A DNA stretch of 32,790 bases, taken from contig JAFDEI010000030.1 in NCBI GenBank assembly GCA_019310425.1, positions 1 through 32,790 of the forward strand, read 5' to 3'. The position numbers and the translations under genes were made by a program. Under the pieces are notes generated by a model. It had not been told where the DNA came from and did not search any database. It saw only the letters and a list, made by a program, of their open reading frames with translations. Numbering within the stretch: position 1 is the first letter of the stretch; every line of letters begins with the position of its first letter. Shown one piece after another: positions 14,504-21,994 of the stretch. Source of the DNA: Deltaproteobacteria bacterium (GTDB lineage: Bacteria > Myxococcota_A > UBA9160 > SMWR01).

Positions 14504-15027
14504 TAGCGGAAGGAGTCGAGCGTGAGGCGCGTGTCCGCCATCGCGCGGTGGGGGACTCCTCCTTCGAGCAGCCCCGCGGTCGTCGCGGCCTGGCGCAACG
14601 ACAGCGCGGACACCTGTTCTCCCGCCACCAACGACCACGCGTAGAAGAGGGAGGCGAGATCGATCACGTGGTAGTCGAACGGATAGGGGATGCCGCAGCT
14701 CTTGTACGCCCGTTCGAGGAATTGAACGTCCATGCGAACATTCTGCCCGGCCGGGACGACCGTCCGCCCCTTGGGCATCATCTTTGCGATCTCGCTCAAG
14801 ACCTGACGAACGGGCAGGGCGTCGCGCCAGCCCTCTTTCGAGTAGCCGCCGATCCTCGCGCCCTCCTCGCTGATGCGCTCCGGCCGCGCCACGATCTTCC
14901 ACTCGCCGCTGGCGAGCTCCGCGAGCCGGTAATCGACGAGCACGATCGCGACCTCGGTAATGTCGTGCAATTCGGGGTCGAGGCCCCCGAACTCACAGTC
15001 CATGAACGCGAAGATGAAATCCGACAA
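14431..15027 (-). CDS. DEDDh 3'-5' exonuclease (DnaQ-like)
   Basis: This 198-residue protein shows the DEDDh set: FMDCEFGGLDP (Asp10, Glu12), QNVRMDVQFLERA (second Asp) and PHRAMADTRLTLDSF (His and last Asp). The family removes nucleotides from 3' ends of DNA or RNA. Proofreading epsilon, RNase T and oligoribonuclease belong to it, and this one is not clearly any of them. The start is TTG 15025-15027 with GGGA upstream; ATG 15001-15003 at residue 9 would cut into the first motif. tRNA-Glu lies upstream on the same strand, so the exonuclease may share its transcript. The 3' end overlaps the convergent kinase-like gene. Confidence 0.85.
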   Translation of the reverse strand: MSDFIFAFMDCEFGGLDPELHDITEVAIVLVDYRLAELASGEWKIVARPERISEEGARIGGYSKEGWRDALPVRQVLSEIAKMMPKGRTVVPAGQNVRMDVQFLERAYKSCGIPYPFDYHVIDLASLFYAWSLVAGEQVSALSLRQAATTAGLLEGGVPHRAMADTRLTLDSFRYYIGRLAPRPVSDSVPSAATAEDG

Positions 15028-15064
15028 GGAGTCCCTGGCTGCGGTCGAGGCGAAGCAGAGTGGC

Positions 15065-15140
15065 TGGCGCTCCCAACGGGAATCGAACCCGTGTTTGAGC
15101 CTTGAGAGGGCCCCGTCCTAGACCGCTAGACGATGGGAGC
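15065..15140 (-). tRNA. tRNA-Glu (anticodon CTC)
   Basis: On the minus strand the cloverleaf is complete: acceptor GCTCCCA pairs with TGGGAGC, the D arm holds GTCTAGCGGTCTAGGAC, the anticodon stem GGGCC/GGCTC closes a CTCTCAA loop with anticodon CTC (reads GAG), and the T arm is ACGGG-TTCGATT-CCCGT. The discriminator is G and the CCA end is encoded (15065-15067 on the plus strand). The exonuclease gene begins about 40 bases downstream. Confidence 0.95.
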
Positions 15141-15154
15141 GCGCCGGAAAAGCC

Positions 15155-15176
15155 GGCGCAACGTAGCCGTTGCGCC
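15155..15176. terminator. Hairpin upstream of tRNA-Glu
   Basis: GGCGCAACG and CGTTGCGCC form a 9-base perfect stem around TAGC. Read on the minus strand it is followed by GGCTTTTCC, a weak U-run. It could end leftward read-through from above the tRNA, or simply be a structured spacer. There is no U-run for rightward transcription. Confidence 0.35.
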
Positions 15177-15239
15177 GCGCTGTTGCCACTCGATGCTCGG
15201 CTGCATTCCCGGGGGTCTGTGCGCCGCGCAGGAGTCTCG

Positions 15240-15282
15240 AAGTGACGGAATCCGTCACTCCGTACCGCGAAAAACGTCACTT
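15240..15282. promoter_or_regulatory. Candidate upstream activator sites for pilA
   Basis: GTGACGGA (15242-15249) and TCCGTCAC (15251-15258) form a 17-base perfect palindrome. AAGTGACG begins it at 15240, and its reverse complement CGTCACTT follows at 15275-15282. A further AAGTGACG is at 15384-15391. The cluster lies 120-160 bases before the sigma-54 promoter, the normal range for an enhancer-binding protein such as PilR, whose described sites in Pseudomonas also centre on a GTG-containing pentamer. The binding protein is not in this window. Confidence 0.45.
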
Positions 15283-15401
15283 CGCGGGGTTTCGGCTGCC
15301 GCAGGCGAGGGGTTCCCGGCCCGCCCACAAAAAAAAAGACCCAGCTGGACGCTCAGGTTCCGGCGTTCGGCTGCCGATTCGTGAAGTGACGCCACCGAAA
15401 T

Positions 15402-15417
15402 TGGCACACAGGTTGCG
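15402..15417 (+). promoter_or_regulatory. Sigma-54 (RpoN) promoter of pilA
   Basis: TGGCACACAGGTTGCG keeps TGGCA and TTGC with exactly 10 bases between GG and GC, as required for sigma-54. Transcription should start near 15428. Pilin genes are classic RpoN/PilSR targets, which supports the call. Confidence 0.7.
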
Positions 15418-15529
15418 ATGACGGCTCTCCGAGAAACGGTAGATCGAGTGCCCATCAACCTCGCCGATGGTCGGCAGGCGTAAGCAGCGACGAGCTGGAT
15501 TCCGCCGATGAGATGGAGTCTCGAGAGAC

Positions 15530-15535
15530 AAGGAG
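15530..15535 (+). promoter_or_regulatory. Ribosome binding site of pilA, setting a GTG start
   Basis: AAGGAG stands 7 bases before GTG 15543 and fixes the pilin start. This gives a leader of ten residues, as expected for a type IVa prepilin; an in-frame ATG further upstream (15513) has no such site. Confidence 0.8.
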
Positions 15536-15542
15536 AACCATT

Positions 15543-16073
15543 GTGAAGAAGCTCCATACACGACGCGGCGGATTTACGCTCATCGAGCTGATGATCGTCG
15601 TCGCCATCATCGGCATCCTGGCAGCAATCGCGATCCCGAACTTCCTGCGCTTCCAGCTCAAGGCCAAGTCGAGCGAAGGCAAGACCAACTTGGCTGCGAT
15701 CCGAACCGCGGAAGAGTCGTACTTCGCGGAGTACAACGTGTACGTCTCGGCCAACGCGTCGCCCACCGATATTGGTGACAACATGAAGGTGCCTTTCACG
15801 AATCCGGATGCCCCTGACGGCTTCCCGCAGCTCGGCTGGTCGCCGGAAGGCAACGTCTACTTCAACTACTCGGTCGCCACGAGCGGCAACAACTACACCG
15901 CGGCCGCCGTGGCGAATATCGACGCTTCGGGTAATGCGCAGACCTGGGGCTACTCGACCGACCCGAGCAACTTGAGTGCGAAGACCCACAACGCGGGCAC
16001 CTGTGCCGAGTCGGGCTTGACGACGAAGACCGTCGGCCCGTGCGACACCCTCTCCGGCCAGAGCGTCTTCTAG
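15543..16073 (+). CDS. pilA: Type IVa major pilin (first of two)
   Basis: This 176-residue prepilin has a basic leader of ten residues (MKKLHTRRGG) and is cut before Phe11 by PilD, leaving 166 residues. The mature N terminus FTLIELMIVVAIIGILAAIA has the invariant Glu5 and the hydrophobic assembly helix. The globular part is moderately polar, with two Cys near the C terminus (about residues 154 and 168) that can form the D-loop disulfide. A sigma-54 promoter and AAGGAG precede it. It is the better-expressed candidate of the pair because it is first and is followed by a strong hairpin. The product forms the filament used for twitching or adhesion. Confidence 0.93.
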   Translation: MKKLHTRRGGFTLIELMIVVAIIGILAAIAIPNFLRFQLKAKSSEGKTNLAAIRTAEESYFAEYNVYVSANASPTDIGDNMKVPFTNPDAPDGFPQLGWSPEGNVYFNYSVATSGNNYTAAAVANIDASGNAQTWGYSTDPSNLSAKTHNAGTCAESGLTTKTVGPCDTLSGQSVF

Positions 16074-16084
16074 GTCGAGTCCAC

Positions 16085-16125
16085 GAACGACGAGGGGGCC
16101 GCACGGCGGCCCCCTCACTTCGTTC
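16085..16125 (+). terminator. Long hairpin between the two pilin genes
   Basis: GAGGGGGCCGC (16092-16102) and GCGGCCCCCTC (16106-16116) form an 11-base perfect stem with an ACG loop. GAACGA (16085-16090) and TCGTTC (16120-16125) extend it outside a small bulge. The sequence after it is not U-rich, so it probably attenuates transcription or protects the 3' end of pilA mRNA instead of stopping transcription fully. Confidence 0.7.
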
Positions 16126-16153
16126 CAGTTCCATCCGACGAGGAGTGTGAGAC

Positions 16154-16723
16154 ATGAGTCGCAGAATTCGACCGCAGGCGGGCTTCACTCTCGTCGAGCT
16201 GCTGATCGTCGTCGGAATGATCGGTGCGTTGGCGGCGATCGCCATCCCGAATTTCATGTCCTACCAGGCGCGTTCGCGACGCGCCGAAGCCTATGTCAAC
16301 GTGAGGGCCATCGCGAGCGCCCAGAAGTCCTACTTCGCCGAGAAGAGCATCTACCACGACTCCGGGAACGCGTACCCCGCCAGCGCCGGGCTCAGCACCG
16401 TCAAGCAGACCTGGGACGCCGACTCGCAGGCGAGCTTCAACGCGCTCGGCTGGAAGCCCGAAGGTCCGGTGATCTACGCTTACGAGAGCAACACCACGGA
16501 CAACTGCGGCGGTTGCCCGCTCTGCTTTACCATTACCGCTTACGGCGACGCCGACAGCGATTCGTTGACTTCCGCCGTGATGTACGTGCAGCCGAATGTC
16601 GCGGGTGGCGTGACCTCGGTGTGCGGAGCGAAGCTCCTGGGCCTGGGAACGCCGACGCGAAAGCACGGCAGTGCGCCGGTCTATAACGAGGTCGAAGTCA
16701 ATCGTCAGACCGACGAGTTCTGA
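16154..16723 (+). CDS. Type IV pilin-like protein (second of two)
   Basis: This 189-residue prepilin has a ten-residue leader ending Ala-Gly, cleavage before Phe11, and FTLVELLIVVGMIGALAAIA with Glu5 of the mature form. The body resembles the first pilin (AIASAQKSYFAEKSIY versus AIRTAEESYFAEYNVY; LGWKPEG versus LGWSPEG), so the two arose by duplication. It differs by a Cys-rich insert NCGGCPLC and one further Cys near the C terminus. GAGGAG precedes the ATG. It may be an alternative major pilin or a minor pilin. It is 80 bases behind pilA, across a strong hairpin that would lower its expression. Confidence 0.92.
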   Translation: MSRRIRPQAGFTLVELLIVVGMIGALAAIAIPNFMSYQARSRRAEAYVNVRAIASAQKSYFAEKSIYHDSGNAYPASAGLSTVKQTWDADSQASFNALGWKPEGPVIYAYESNTTDNCGGCPLCFTITAYGDADSDSLTSAVMYVQPNVAGGVTSVCGAKLLGLGTPTRKHGSAPVYNEVEVNRQTDEF

Positions 16724-16766
16724 GGGGCGGTTCGGTCACTCCACTGCATTGACGCTCGGGGGGAGC

Positions 16767-17705
16767 GTGCGGGACTGGATCCACAGCTGGCATCGCTACA
16801 TCGTTGCGGTCATCGCGATTTCGCTGACCGCTTTCGCGCATTCGGCGATGGACACCTCTGCCGAGGACGATCTGAGCCGGATCTTTCTGCCCGAAGCCGC
16901 GCACGCGCAGCTCTGGAGCCTCGGGTTCGACACCGTGCTGGCGGACTATTACTGGCTCCAGGCGCTCCAGCTCGTCGGTGGTGAGAGAGGCGACACCGCG
17001 CAGCACATCGCGATGATCGGGGAGATGGTCGAGTTGATCACGACCCTCGATCCCTGGGGTGGTGGCCCGTACCGCTTTGCCGCCATCTGGATGACTGACA
17101 GCAAGCAGAGTGTCCGGACCGCAAACCGTCTGCTCGAGCGCAGCATCGCGCACATCCCGACCGATTGGCGCAGCCGTTACTACCTCGGCTTCAACTACTT
17201 CTTCTACCTCGAGGAGAACGGGAAGGCCGCCGATGCGTTCGAAGCCGCATTGGGGCTCGAGGGGGTACCGCGCTACCTGGGCGCGTTGGCCGCGCGGCTG
17301 CGGATGAACGAGGGCGGCCTCGAGATGGCCGCCGATTTTCTGGCCGAGTTCGCGCGTACGACCTCCGACGACTTCACGCGCGTGGAATACCTGAAAGCAC
17401 TCGACGAGGTCGAAACCGAACGCGGCGCTCGGAAGCTCGACGCTGCGCGCGAGGAATACTGGCGGCGCCACGGCGAGGACATCCGCGACGTCCATGATCT
17501 GCTGCGCGGGCCTGCGCCGATCCTCACACAGCTTCCACCCGCTCACCCGCATTTCGATTTCCCGGTCTGGCGGATCGACGAGCAATCGGGGCAGATCGTG
17601 TCTTCGTTCTACCGCTCGCGTTACCACCTGCACCGGGCGGATCACGATGAAGAACGAAGGGAGCGTTGGCGAAGCATGCAAGAGCCGGATGCGAGGGCGA
17701 GTTGA
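16767..17705 (+). CDS. Membrane-anchored TPR-like protein in the PilG position
   Basis: This 312-residue protein has an N-terminal membrane anchor (about residues 8-28, YIVAVIAISLTAFAHSAM) followed by a helical-repeat region (about 50-230) with TPR-like segments such as YYLGFNYFFYLEENGKAADAFEAAL. The C-terminal part is charged. I took GTG 16767 because GGGGGGA precedes it and the membrane helix follows at once; the frame is open further up, but that would overlap pilin 2. In Myxococcus xanthus, pilG lies between pilA and the ABC ATPase gene pilH, and this gene holds that place. Homology to PilG itself cannot be confirmed by eye. Its stop overlaps the next start by one base. Confidence 0.75.
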   Translation: MRDWIHSWHRYIVAVIAISLTAFAHSAMDTSAEDDLSRIFLPEAAHAQLWSLGFDTVLADYYWLQALQLVGGERGDTAQHIAMIGEMVELITTLDPWGGGPYRFAAIWMTDSKQSVRTANRLLERSIAHIPTDWRSRYYLGFNYFFYLEENGKAADAFEAALGLEGVPRYLGALAARLRMNEGGLEMAADFLAEFARTTSDDFTRVEYLKALDEVETERGARKLDAAREEYWRRHGEDIRDVHDLLRGPAPILTQLPPAHPHFDFPVWRIDEQSGQIVSSFYRSRYHLHRADHDEERRERWRSMQEPDARAS

Positions 17706-18658
17706 TGCAACAACACGAGCGACGGATCGTTCGTATCGAGAACATCGTCAAGGATTTCCGGCCCGGCTTCGGGCTGCGGGTGAAGCGGGTACTGCACGGG
17801 ATCTCGCTCGACGTGAACGACGGCGAGATCTTCGGCTTCGTCGGGCCGAACGGTTCGGGCAAGACCACGACACTCAAGGTCCTGATGGGACTGATTCGTG
17901 CGACTTCTGGTGAAGCGACGATCCTCGGCCACTCCGTGACCGAAACCGCCTTCCGGCGCGAAATCGGTTTCCTGCCCGAGAATCCGTATTTCTATTCCCA
18001 CCTGACCGGTCGCGAAATTCTCGGGTTCTTTGCGAAGCTGTCGGGTGTCACCAGGGGCCGCCGCAAGGCGCGAATCAGCGAGTTGCTCGAATGGGTCGGG
18101 CTCGACCACGCGGCCGATTCACGCCTCGAAACCTACTCGAAGGGCATGTTGCAGCGACTCGGGATCGCCCAGGCGCTGGTCCACGACCCGCGGGTCGTCT
18201 TCCTCGACGAGCCGATGAGCGGCCTCGATCCGATCGGCCGCGTCGAAATTCGCGACCTCGTGCTGCGTCTGCGCTCGGAGGGCAAGACCGTATTCATGAA
18301 CACCCACATCCTCCACGATGTGGAGATGCTCTGCGACCGGGTGGCGATCATCGTCGAGGGGCGGATCCGCTACCAGGGGGTGATCGAGGATCTCGTCGGC
18401 AGCGGCCTGCACGAAGTCGACATCGTGGCGGCGAACCTGTCGCCAGAGACGGTTCTCGAGCTCGAGGATCGCCTTGCGGCGAAGCTGCGAGGCGTCGGGG
18501 AGCGGGTCGAAATTCGCGTGGCGGAGAAGGAAGTGAACGACACGCTGCGCTGCGTACTCGCCGCCGGTGGCGAGGTCGTCAGCGTGACGCGCCACCGCGT
18601 CTCGCTCGAGTCCTTCTTTCTTTCCACGGTGGAAGGCGGGTCGGAGATCGGAGAATGA
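17705..18658 (+). CDS. pilH: ABC transporter ATP-binding protein (PilH-like)
   Basis: This 317-residue protein has one complete ABC domain (residues about 8-235): Walker A GPNGSGKTT (Lys53), signature YSKGMLQRLGIAQAL, Walker B VVFLDEP (Glu169) and switch His in NTHILHD. A further domain of about 80 residues follows, as in the DUF4162-type ATPases that pair with ABC-2 permeases. The start ATG 17705 overlaps the preceding stop; the frame is open 39 bases further up but lacks conservation. The permease follows with an ATGA overlap. Gene order matches pilH of the M. xanthus pilGHI group, which is needed for pilus assembly there; the transported substrate is unknown. Confidence 0.88.
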   Translation: MQQHERRIVRIENIVKDFRPGFGLRVKRVLHGISLDVNDGEIFGFVGPNGSGKTTTLKVLMGLIRATSGEATILGHSVTETAFRREIGFLPENPYFYSHLTGREILGFFAKLSGVTRGRRKARISELLEWVGLDHAADSRLETYSKGMLQRLGIAQALVHDPRVVFLDEPMSGLDPIGRVEIRDLVLRLRSEGKTVFMNTHILHDVEMLCDRVAIIVEGRIRYQGVIEDLVGSGLHEVDIVAANLSPETVLELEDRLAAKLRGVGERVEIRVAEKEVNDTLRCVLAAGGEVVSVTRHRVSLESFFLSTVEGGSEIGE

Positions 18659-19431
18659 AATCGTTGGCTCGAATCTGGACGATCGCGATGAACACGCTGC
18701 GCGAGGCGGTCCGCAACAAGCTGCTCTACGCACTGCTCTTCTTCGGGGTGGCGGTCATCCTGGCAGGGGTCGTGCTGTCGGCGTTGTCCTATGTCGAGAG
18801 CGAACGCATCCTCCAGGACTTCGGCTTCGCGGCCATTCGCCTGTTCAGCGTCGCAATCGCGATCTTCGTCGGCGTGACGCTGATTCACCGCGAGGTCGAA
18901 CGTCGGACCGTGTACGCGATCCTGTCCAAACCGCTGTCACGCGCCGAATTCCTGCTGGGAAAATACGTCGGGCTGTTGGTGACGATCTGGCTGCAGATGG
19001 CGATCATGGTCGTGTTTTTCGTGGCGGTATCGCTCGTCACGGGTGCCCCGCTCGACGCCGGGCACGCCGCTGCCTTCGCGCTGATTGCAGCGGAGCTCGC
19101 GGTGATCGTCGCGGTCGCCACGTTCTTCAGCGCGTTCACGACCCCGATGCTGGCGTCGTTCTTCTCGATCGGGATCTGGGCGCTCGGCCACATGACCCGC
19201 GACCTGCGCGACATCGGCGCCAGCTCGATCTCGGAATCGGTGCAGTCCACCACGGCGTTGATTCACCGGGTGATGCCCGACCTCGAGAGCTTCAACTTCG
19301 CGACCGAGGCCGCGCATGGCCTGGCCTTCGCCGCATCGGACGTATGGCTGCCGTTGCTCTACGGCGTGGGGTACGTCAGCGTGTTGCTGGTCGCCGCGAT
19401 CGGAATCTTCGAGCGCCGCGACCTGCGCTGA
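18655..19431 (+). CDS. pilI: ABC-2 type transporter permease (PilI-like)
   Basis: This 258-residue integral membrane protein has about six hydrophobic segments, in the ABC-2 family. Typical signs are the N-terminal RIWTIAMNTLREAVRNKLLY, then HREVERRTVYAILSKPLSRAEFLLGKY split over the first cytoplasmic loop, and a C-terminal GIFERRDLR. It starts at ATG 18655 inside the stop codon of the ATPase gene, so the pair is translationally coupled. It should form the membrane half of the exporter with the ATPase. Prepilin peptidase follows 35 bases later. Confidence 0.87.
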   Translation: MKSLARIWTIAMNTLREAVRNKLLYALLFFGVAVILAGVVLSALSYVESERILQDFGFAAIRLFSVAIAIFVGVTLIHREVERRTVYAILSKPLSRAEFLLGKYVGLLVTIWLQMAIMVVFFVAVSLVTGAPLDAGHAAAFALIAAELAVIVAVATFFSAFTTPMLASFFSIGIWALGHMTRDLRDIGASSISESVQSTTALIHRVMPDLESFNFATEAAHGLAFAASDVWLPLLYGVGYVSVLLVAAIGIFERRDLR

Positions 19432-19466
19432 ATGCGAATCTCGAGCGCTGCGGCTAGCCTGATTCC

Positions 19467-20342
19467 ATGAACCCGTTCGAGATCTTTTCGCCGGGGGCGC
19501 TCGCGGCTGTCGCGTTCGTCTTCGGGCTGATCATCGGATCGTTCCTGAATGTGGTGATTCATCGACTGCCGCTTGGTGAATCGCTGGTGAAACCGCGCTC
19601 TCGCTGCCCGCACTGCCAACACGCGATCAGCGCACTCGAGAACATTCCGGTGATCTCGTACCTCTGGCTGCGCGGTCGTTGTCGAGGCTGCGCCGCTCCA
19701 ATCTCGCTCCGCTATCCCGCCATCGAGCTGCTGACCGCCTGCGTGTTCGCAGCCATTGCGCTGCGCTATGGCGCCGATCCGATGACGCCGCTGTGGTGTG
19801 TGTTTGCCGCCGCACTGATCGCCGTCTCGGTCATCGACATCGACCACCGAATCATCCCAGACGAGATCTCGCTAGGCGGCCTCGTCGTCGCCGTCGTTGC
19901 GGTGCCGGCGGTCCAGGCTTATGCGGGGGAGTCGTTCGGAGTCGCGGTCATGTGGTCGCTCTCGGGTGCCTGCCTCGGTGGTGGGCTGCTGTGGCTCGTC
20001 GGCTTCGTGCACGCGCGCGTCGCAGTCGCGATGGGGCGTGAGTTCGAGCACTGGCCGGGCGAGGGCGAGTCGCTACCGACGCCGTCGAGCCTCGACTACT
20101 GGGTCTGGTTTCCGGGCCTGGGCTTCGGCGATGTCAAGCTGCTCGCGATGATCGGCGCCGTGATCGGCCCGATCGGCGTCCTCGAAACCATCCTCGCGTC
20201 CTCGCTGGTGGGGTTGCTGGGCGGGCTGATCTGGGCGGCGACGATCCGGAGCTGGTCGACCCCGTTCGGCTTCGGCCCGGCGATTGCGGTGGGAGCGCTG
20301 CTGGTGTTGCTGGTCCCGCACCCGGGCATGATTCCGAGCTGA
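19467..20342 (+). CDS. pilD: Prepilin peptidase / N-methyltransferase
   Basis: This 291-residue polytopic membrane protein is a type IV prepilin peptidase (aspartyl protease family A24), which cuts pilin leaders at Gly/Ala-Phe and methylates the new N terminus. It has the N-terminal GSFLNVVIHRLP, the zinc tetracysteine set CPHC and CRGC in the methylase-side domain, and the two catalytic aspartates in VIDIDHRIIPD (Asp124/126 region) and GFGDVKL (Asp222). Full length is normal. It will process the two pilins encoded upstream. It ends 28 bases before the convergent tRNA-Gln. Confidence 0.94.
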   Translation: MNPFEIFSPGALAAVAFVFGLIIGSFLNVVIHRLPLGESLVKPRSRCPHCQHAISALENIPVISYLWLRGRCRGCAAPISLRYPAIELLTACVFAAIALRYGADPMTPLWCVFAAALIAVSVIDIDHRIIPDEISLGGLVVAVVAVPAVQAYAGESFGVAVMWSLSGACLGGGLLWLVGFVHARVAVAMGREFEHWPGEGESLPTPSSLDYWVWFPGLGFGDVKLLAMIGAVIGPIGVLETILASSLVGLLGGLIWAATIRSWSTPFGFGPAIAVGALLVLLVPHPGMIPS

Positions 20343-20370
20343 GTTCCGGTGCCGGGCGAGTGTGGGTGGC

Positions 20371-20444
20371 TGGATCCCCGGGGAGGATTTGAACCTCCAT
20401 TGACAGGTTCAGAGCCTGCTGTCCTACCATTGAACGACCGGGGA
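20371..20444 (-). tRNA. tRNA-Gln (anticodon CTG)
   Basis: On the minus strand the acceptor TCCCCGG pairs with CCGGGGA, the D arm holds TTCAATGGTAGGA, the anticodon stem GCAGG/CCTGT closes CTCTGAA with anticodon CTG (reads CAG), and the T arm is GGAGG-TTCAAAT-CCTCC. The discriminator is T and CCA is encoded (20371-20373 on the plus strand). It lies 43 bases downstream of gltX on the same strand. Confidence 0.94.
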
Positions 20445-20462
20445 ACGGCCTGCCGCGCCTCT

Positions 20463-20491
20463 TCTATAACGGAGGCGCGCCGTTTCCTCAA
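20463..20491 (-). promoter_or_regulatory. Sigma-70-type promoter of tRNA-Gln
   Basis: On the minus strand TTGAGG (20491-20486), a 17-base spacer and TATAGA (20468-20463) match the housekeeping promoter pattern, with 4 of 6 bases at -35 and 5 of 6 at -10. Transcription would start near 20456, 12 bases before the tRNA. The -35 overlaps the gltX stop codon. The GCGCCTC/GAGGCGC inverted repeat around 20454-20479 overlaps the -10. Confidence 0.5.
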
Positions 20492-21915
20492 TCCGTCCGG
20501 CTCTCCGCCGTGCTTTCGACGCCGCGAATTGCAGCGCGGATACGGCGCACAGCCTTCTCGTGGCCGAGCGCTGCCAGCGTTTCGAAAATCCCGGGTGAGA
20601 TCGTGCCGCCGGTGATCGCGACGCGTACCGGCTGCGCGAGCTTGCCGATCTTGAGGTCGCCGTGCGCCGCCAGGACGCGTTCGAAGGCGGCCTCGATTTC
20701 GCTTTCCGACCAGTCGCCGAGTTCGTCGAGCGCCTCGGCGAGGCTCGAGAGCGCCGGGGCGATTGCGGGCTTCAGGTGCTTGCGAGCGGCCTTTTCGTCG
20801 ATTTCAATGGCGTCGACGACCAGGAATCGCGCCTGCTGTGCCATCTCGACGAGTGTCTTGCTGCGCTCGCGTAGCAGGTCCAGCAGCCGCTCGAGACCGG
20901 GCGTGACTTCGACCTTGGCGTCGACCTCGGCTTCGAGAAACGGCAGCACCTCGCGCAGCAGCTGGTTGCCCGGTAGCTGTTTGAGGTAGTGCTGGTTCAG
21001 CCACTGGAATTTGCCGGGGTCGGCCTGGGCGCTCGAGCGGTTCACTGCCTCGAGATCGAATAGTGAGGTGATCTCTTCGGCGGAGAACACCTCCTGGTCG
21101 CCGTGTGACCAGCCGAGTCGGATCAGCCAGTTGCAGACGGCCTGCGGGAGATAGCCCTCTGCGCGGAAGTGTTGGATCGAGACCGGGTCGCGGCGCTTAC
21201 TGAGCTTCTTCCCGCCCGTCCCGACGATCAGCGGGACGTGGGCGAACTGCGGAGGTTCGACGTTCAGCGCCTGGTAGATCGCGATCTGGAACGGTGTATT
21301 GGGATGGTGGTCGGCGCCGCGAATCACGTGCGAGATCCCCATGTCGAGGTCGTCCACCACGACCGCGACGTTGAACAGCGCGTTGCCATCGCTGCGGCGG
21401 ATGATCATGTCACCGATCTCGCGTGCATCCTGCCCGCTGTGCCCGAAGACCCCGTCGTTCCAGCTGAGGTCGGCGCCTTCTCGGATTCGCAGGCGGACCG
21501 TGTGCGGTCCGCACTCCTCGCCGAGATCGAGATCGCGGCAGCGACCGTCGTAGGTCCACTTGCCGCCCGCCGCGATGGTCCGCTGCTTGCGCTCCTCGAG
21601 CTCTTCCTGTGTGCAGCGGCACCGATAGGCTTGTCGGCTCGCGACCAGTGAAGCGATCACTTCGGCGTGACGCTCGGCTCGTTCGCTTTGCCGGAAGGGC
21701 CCCTCGTCCCATTCGATCCCGAGCCATCTCAGCCCGTCGTTGATCGCCTCCTCCGATTCGCGCCGCGAGCGCAGCCGATCGGTATCCTCGATGCGCAGGA
21801 TCAGCTTACCTCCGTGCCGACGGGCGTAGGCCCAGTTGAACAGTGCTGTGCGCGCGGATCCGAGGTGCAGGAATCCGGTCGGGCTCGGGGCGAAGCGGGT
21901 GCGGATCTCGGACAT
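20488..21915 (-). CDS. gltX: Glutamyl-tRNA synthetase
   Basis: This 475-residue class I synthetase starts at ATG 21913-21915 (MSEIRTRFAPSPTG). It has the HIGH-type motif HLGSARTALFNW (His17), the zinc region RCRCTQEEL with a later Cys, VRFAPSP-like lead residues, and the KMSKS-type motif GGKKLSKRRDP. The C-terminal anticodon-binding domain is complete. It attaches glutamate to tRNA-Glu and possibly also to tRNA-Gln (the transamidation route), since a tRNA-Gln gene follows directly. The frame stays open 195 bases upstream of this start, but that part is not conserved. It is divergent from yceD. Confidence 0.94.
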   Translation of the reverse strand: MSEIRTRFAPSPTGFLHLGSARTALFNWAYARRHGGKLILRIEDTDRLRSRRESEEAINDGLRWLGIEWDEGPFRQSERAERHAEVIASLVASRQAYRCRCTQEELEERKQRTIAAGGKWTYDGRCRDLDLGEECGPHTVRLRIREGADLSWNDGVFGHSGQDAREIGDMIIRRSDGNALFNVAVVVDDLDMGISHVIRGADHHPNTPFQIAIYQALNVEPPQFAHVPLIVGTGGKKLSKRRDPVSIQHFRAEGYLPQAVCNWLIRLGWSHGDQEVFSAEEITSLFDLEAVNRSSAQADPGKFQWLNQHYLKQLPGNQLLREVLPFLEAEVDAKVEVTPGLERLLDLLRERSKTLVEMAQQARFLVVDAIEIDEKAARKHLKPAIAPALSSLAEALDELGDWSESEIEAAFERVLAAHGDLKIGKLAQPVRVAITGGTISPGIFETLAALGHEKAVRRIRAAIRGVESTAESRTD

Positions 21916-21994
21916 GGCGGCGGAGCATACCAGCCGACGCGAGAGCCGCCGACCGCTCGTCTTTCCGACACCCCACGGGGAGAGGTGGCGGCGT

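Larger units (their letters stand above)
15141..15542. other. 402-base intergenic region controlling the pilin operon
   Basis: No gene is supported here; an 83-codon plus-strand frame crosses tRNA-Glu and is not credible. The region holds a perfect hairpin (15155-15176) next to the tRNA, three AAGTGACG elements and a GTGACGGA palindrome (15240-15391), an 11-base direct repeat TTCGGCTGCCG (15291-15301 and 15366-15376), an A9 run (15329-15337) that may bend the DNA, a sigma-54 promoter (15402-15417), and about 115 bases of pilA leader. Confidence 0.65.

Noticed and set aside
15133-15421. Small plus-strand frames (83 codons) in the pilA upstream region
   Set aside because: They begin in or beside tRNA-Glu and cross the repeat elements; no ribosome site or family resemblance.
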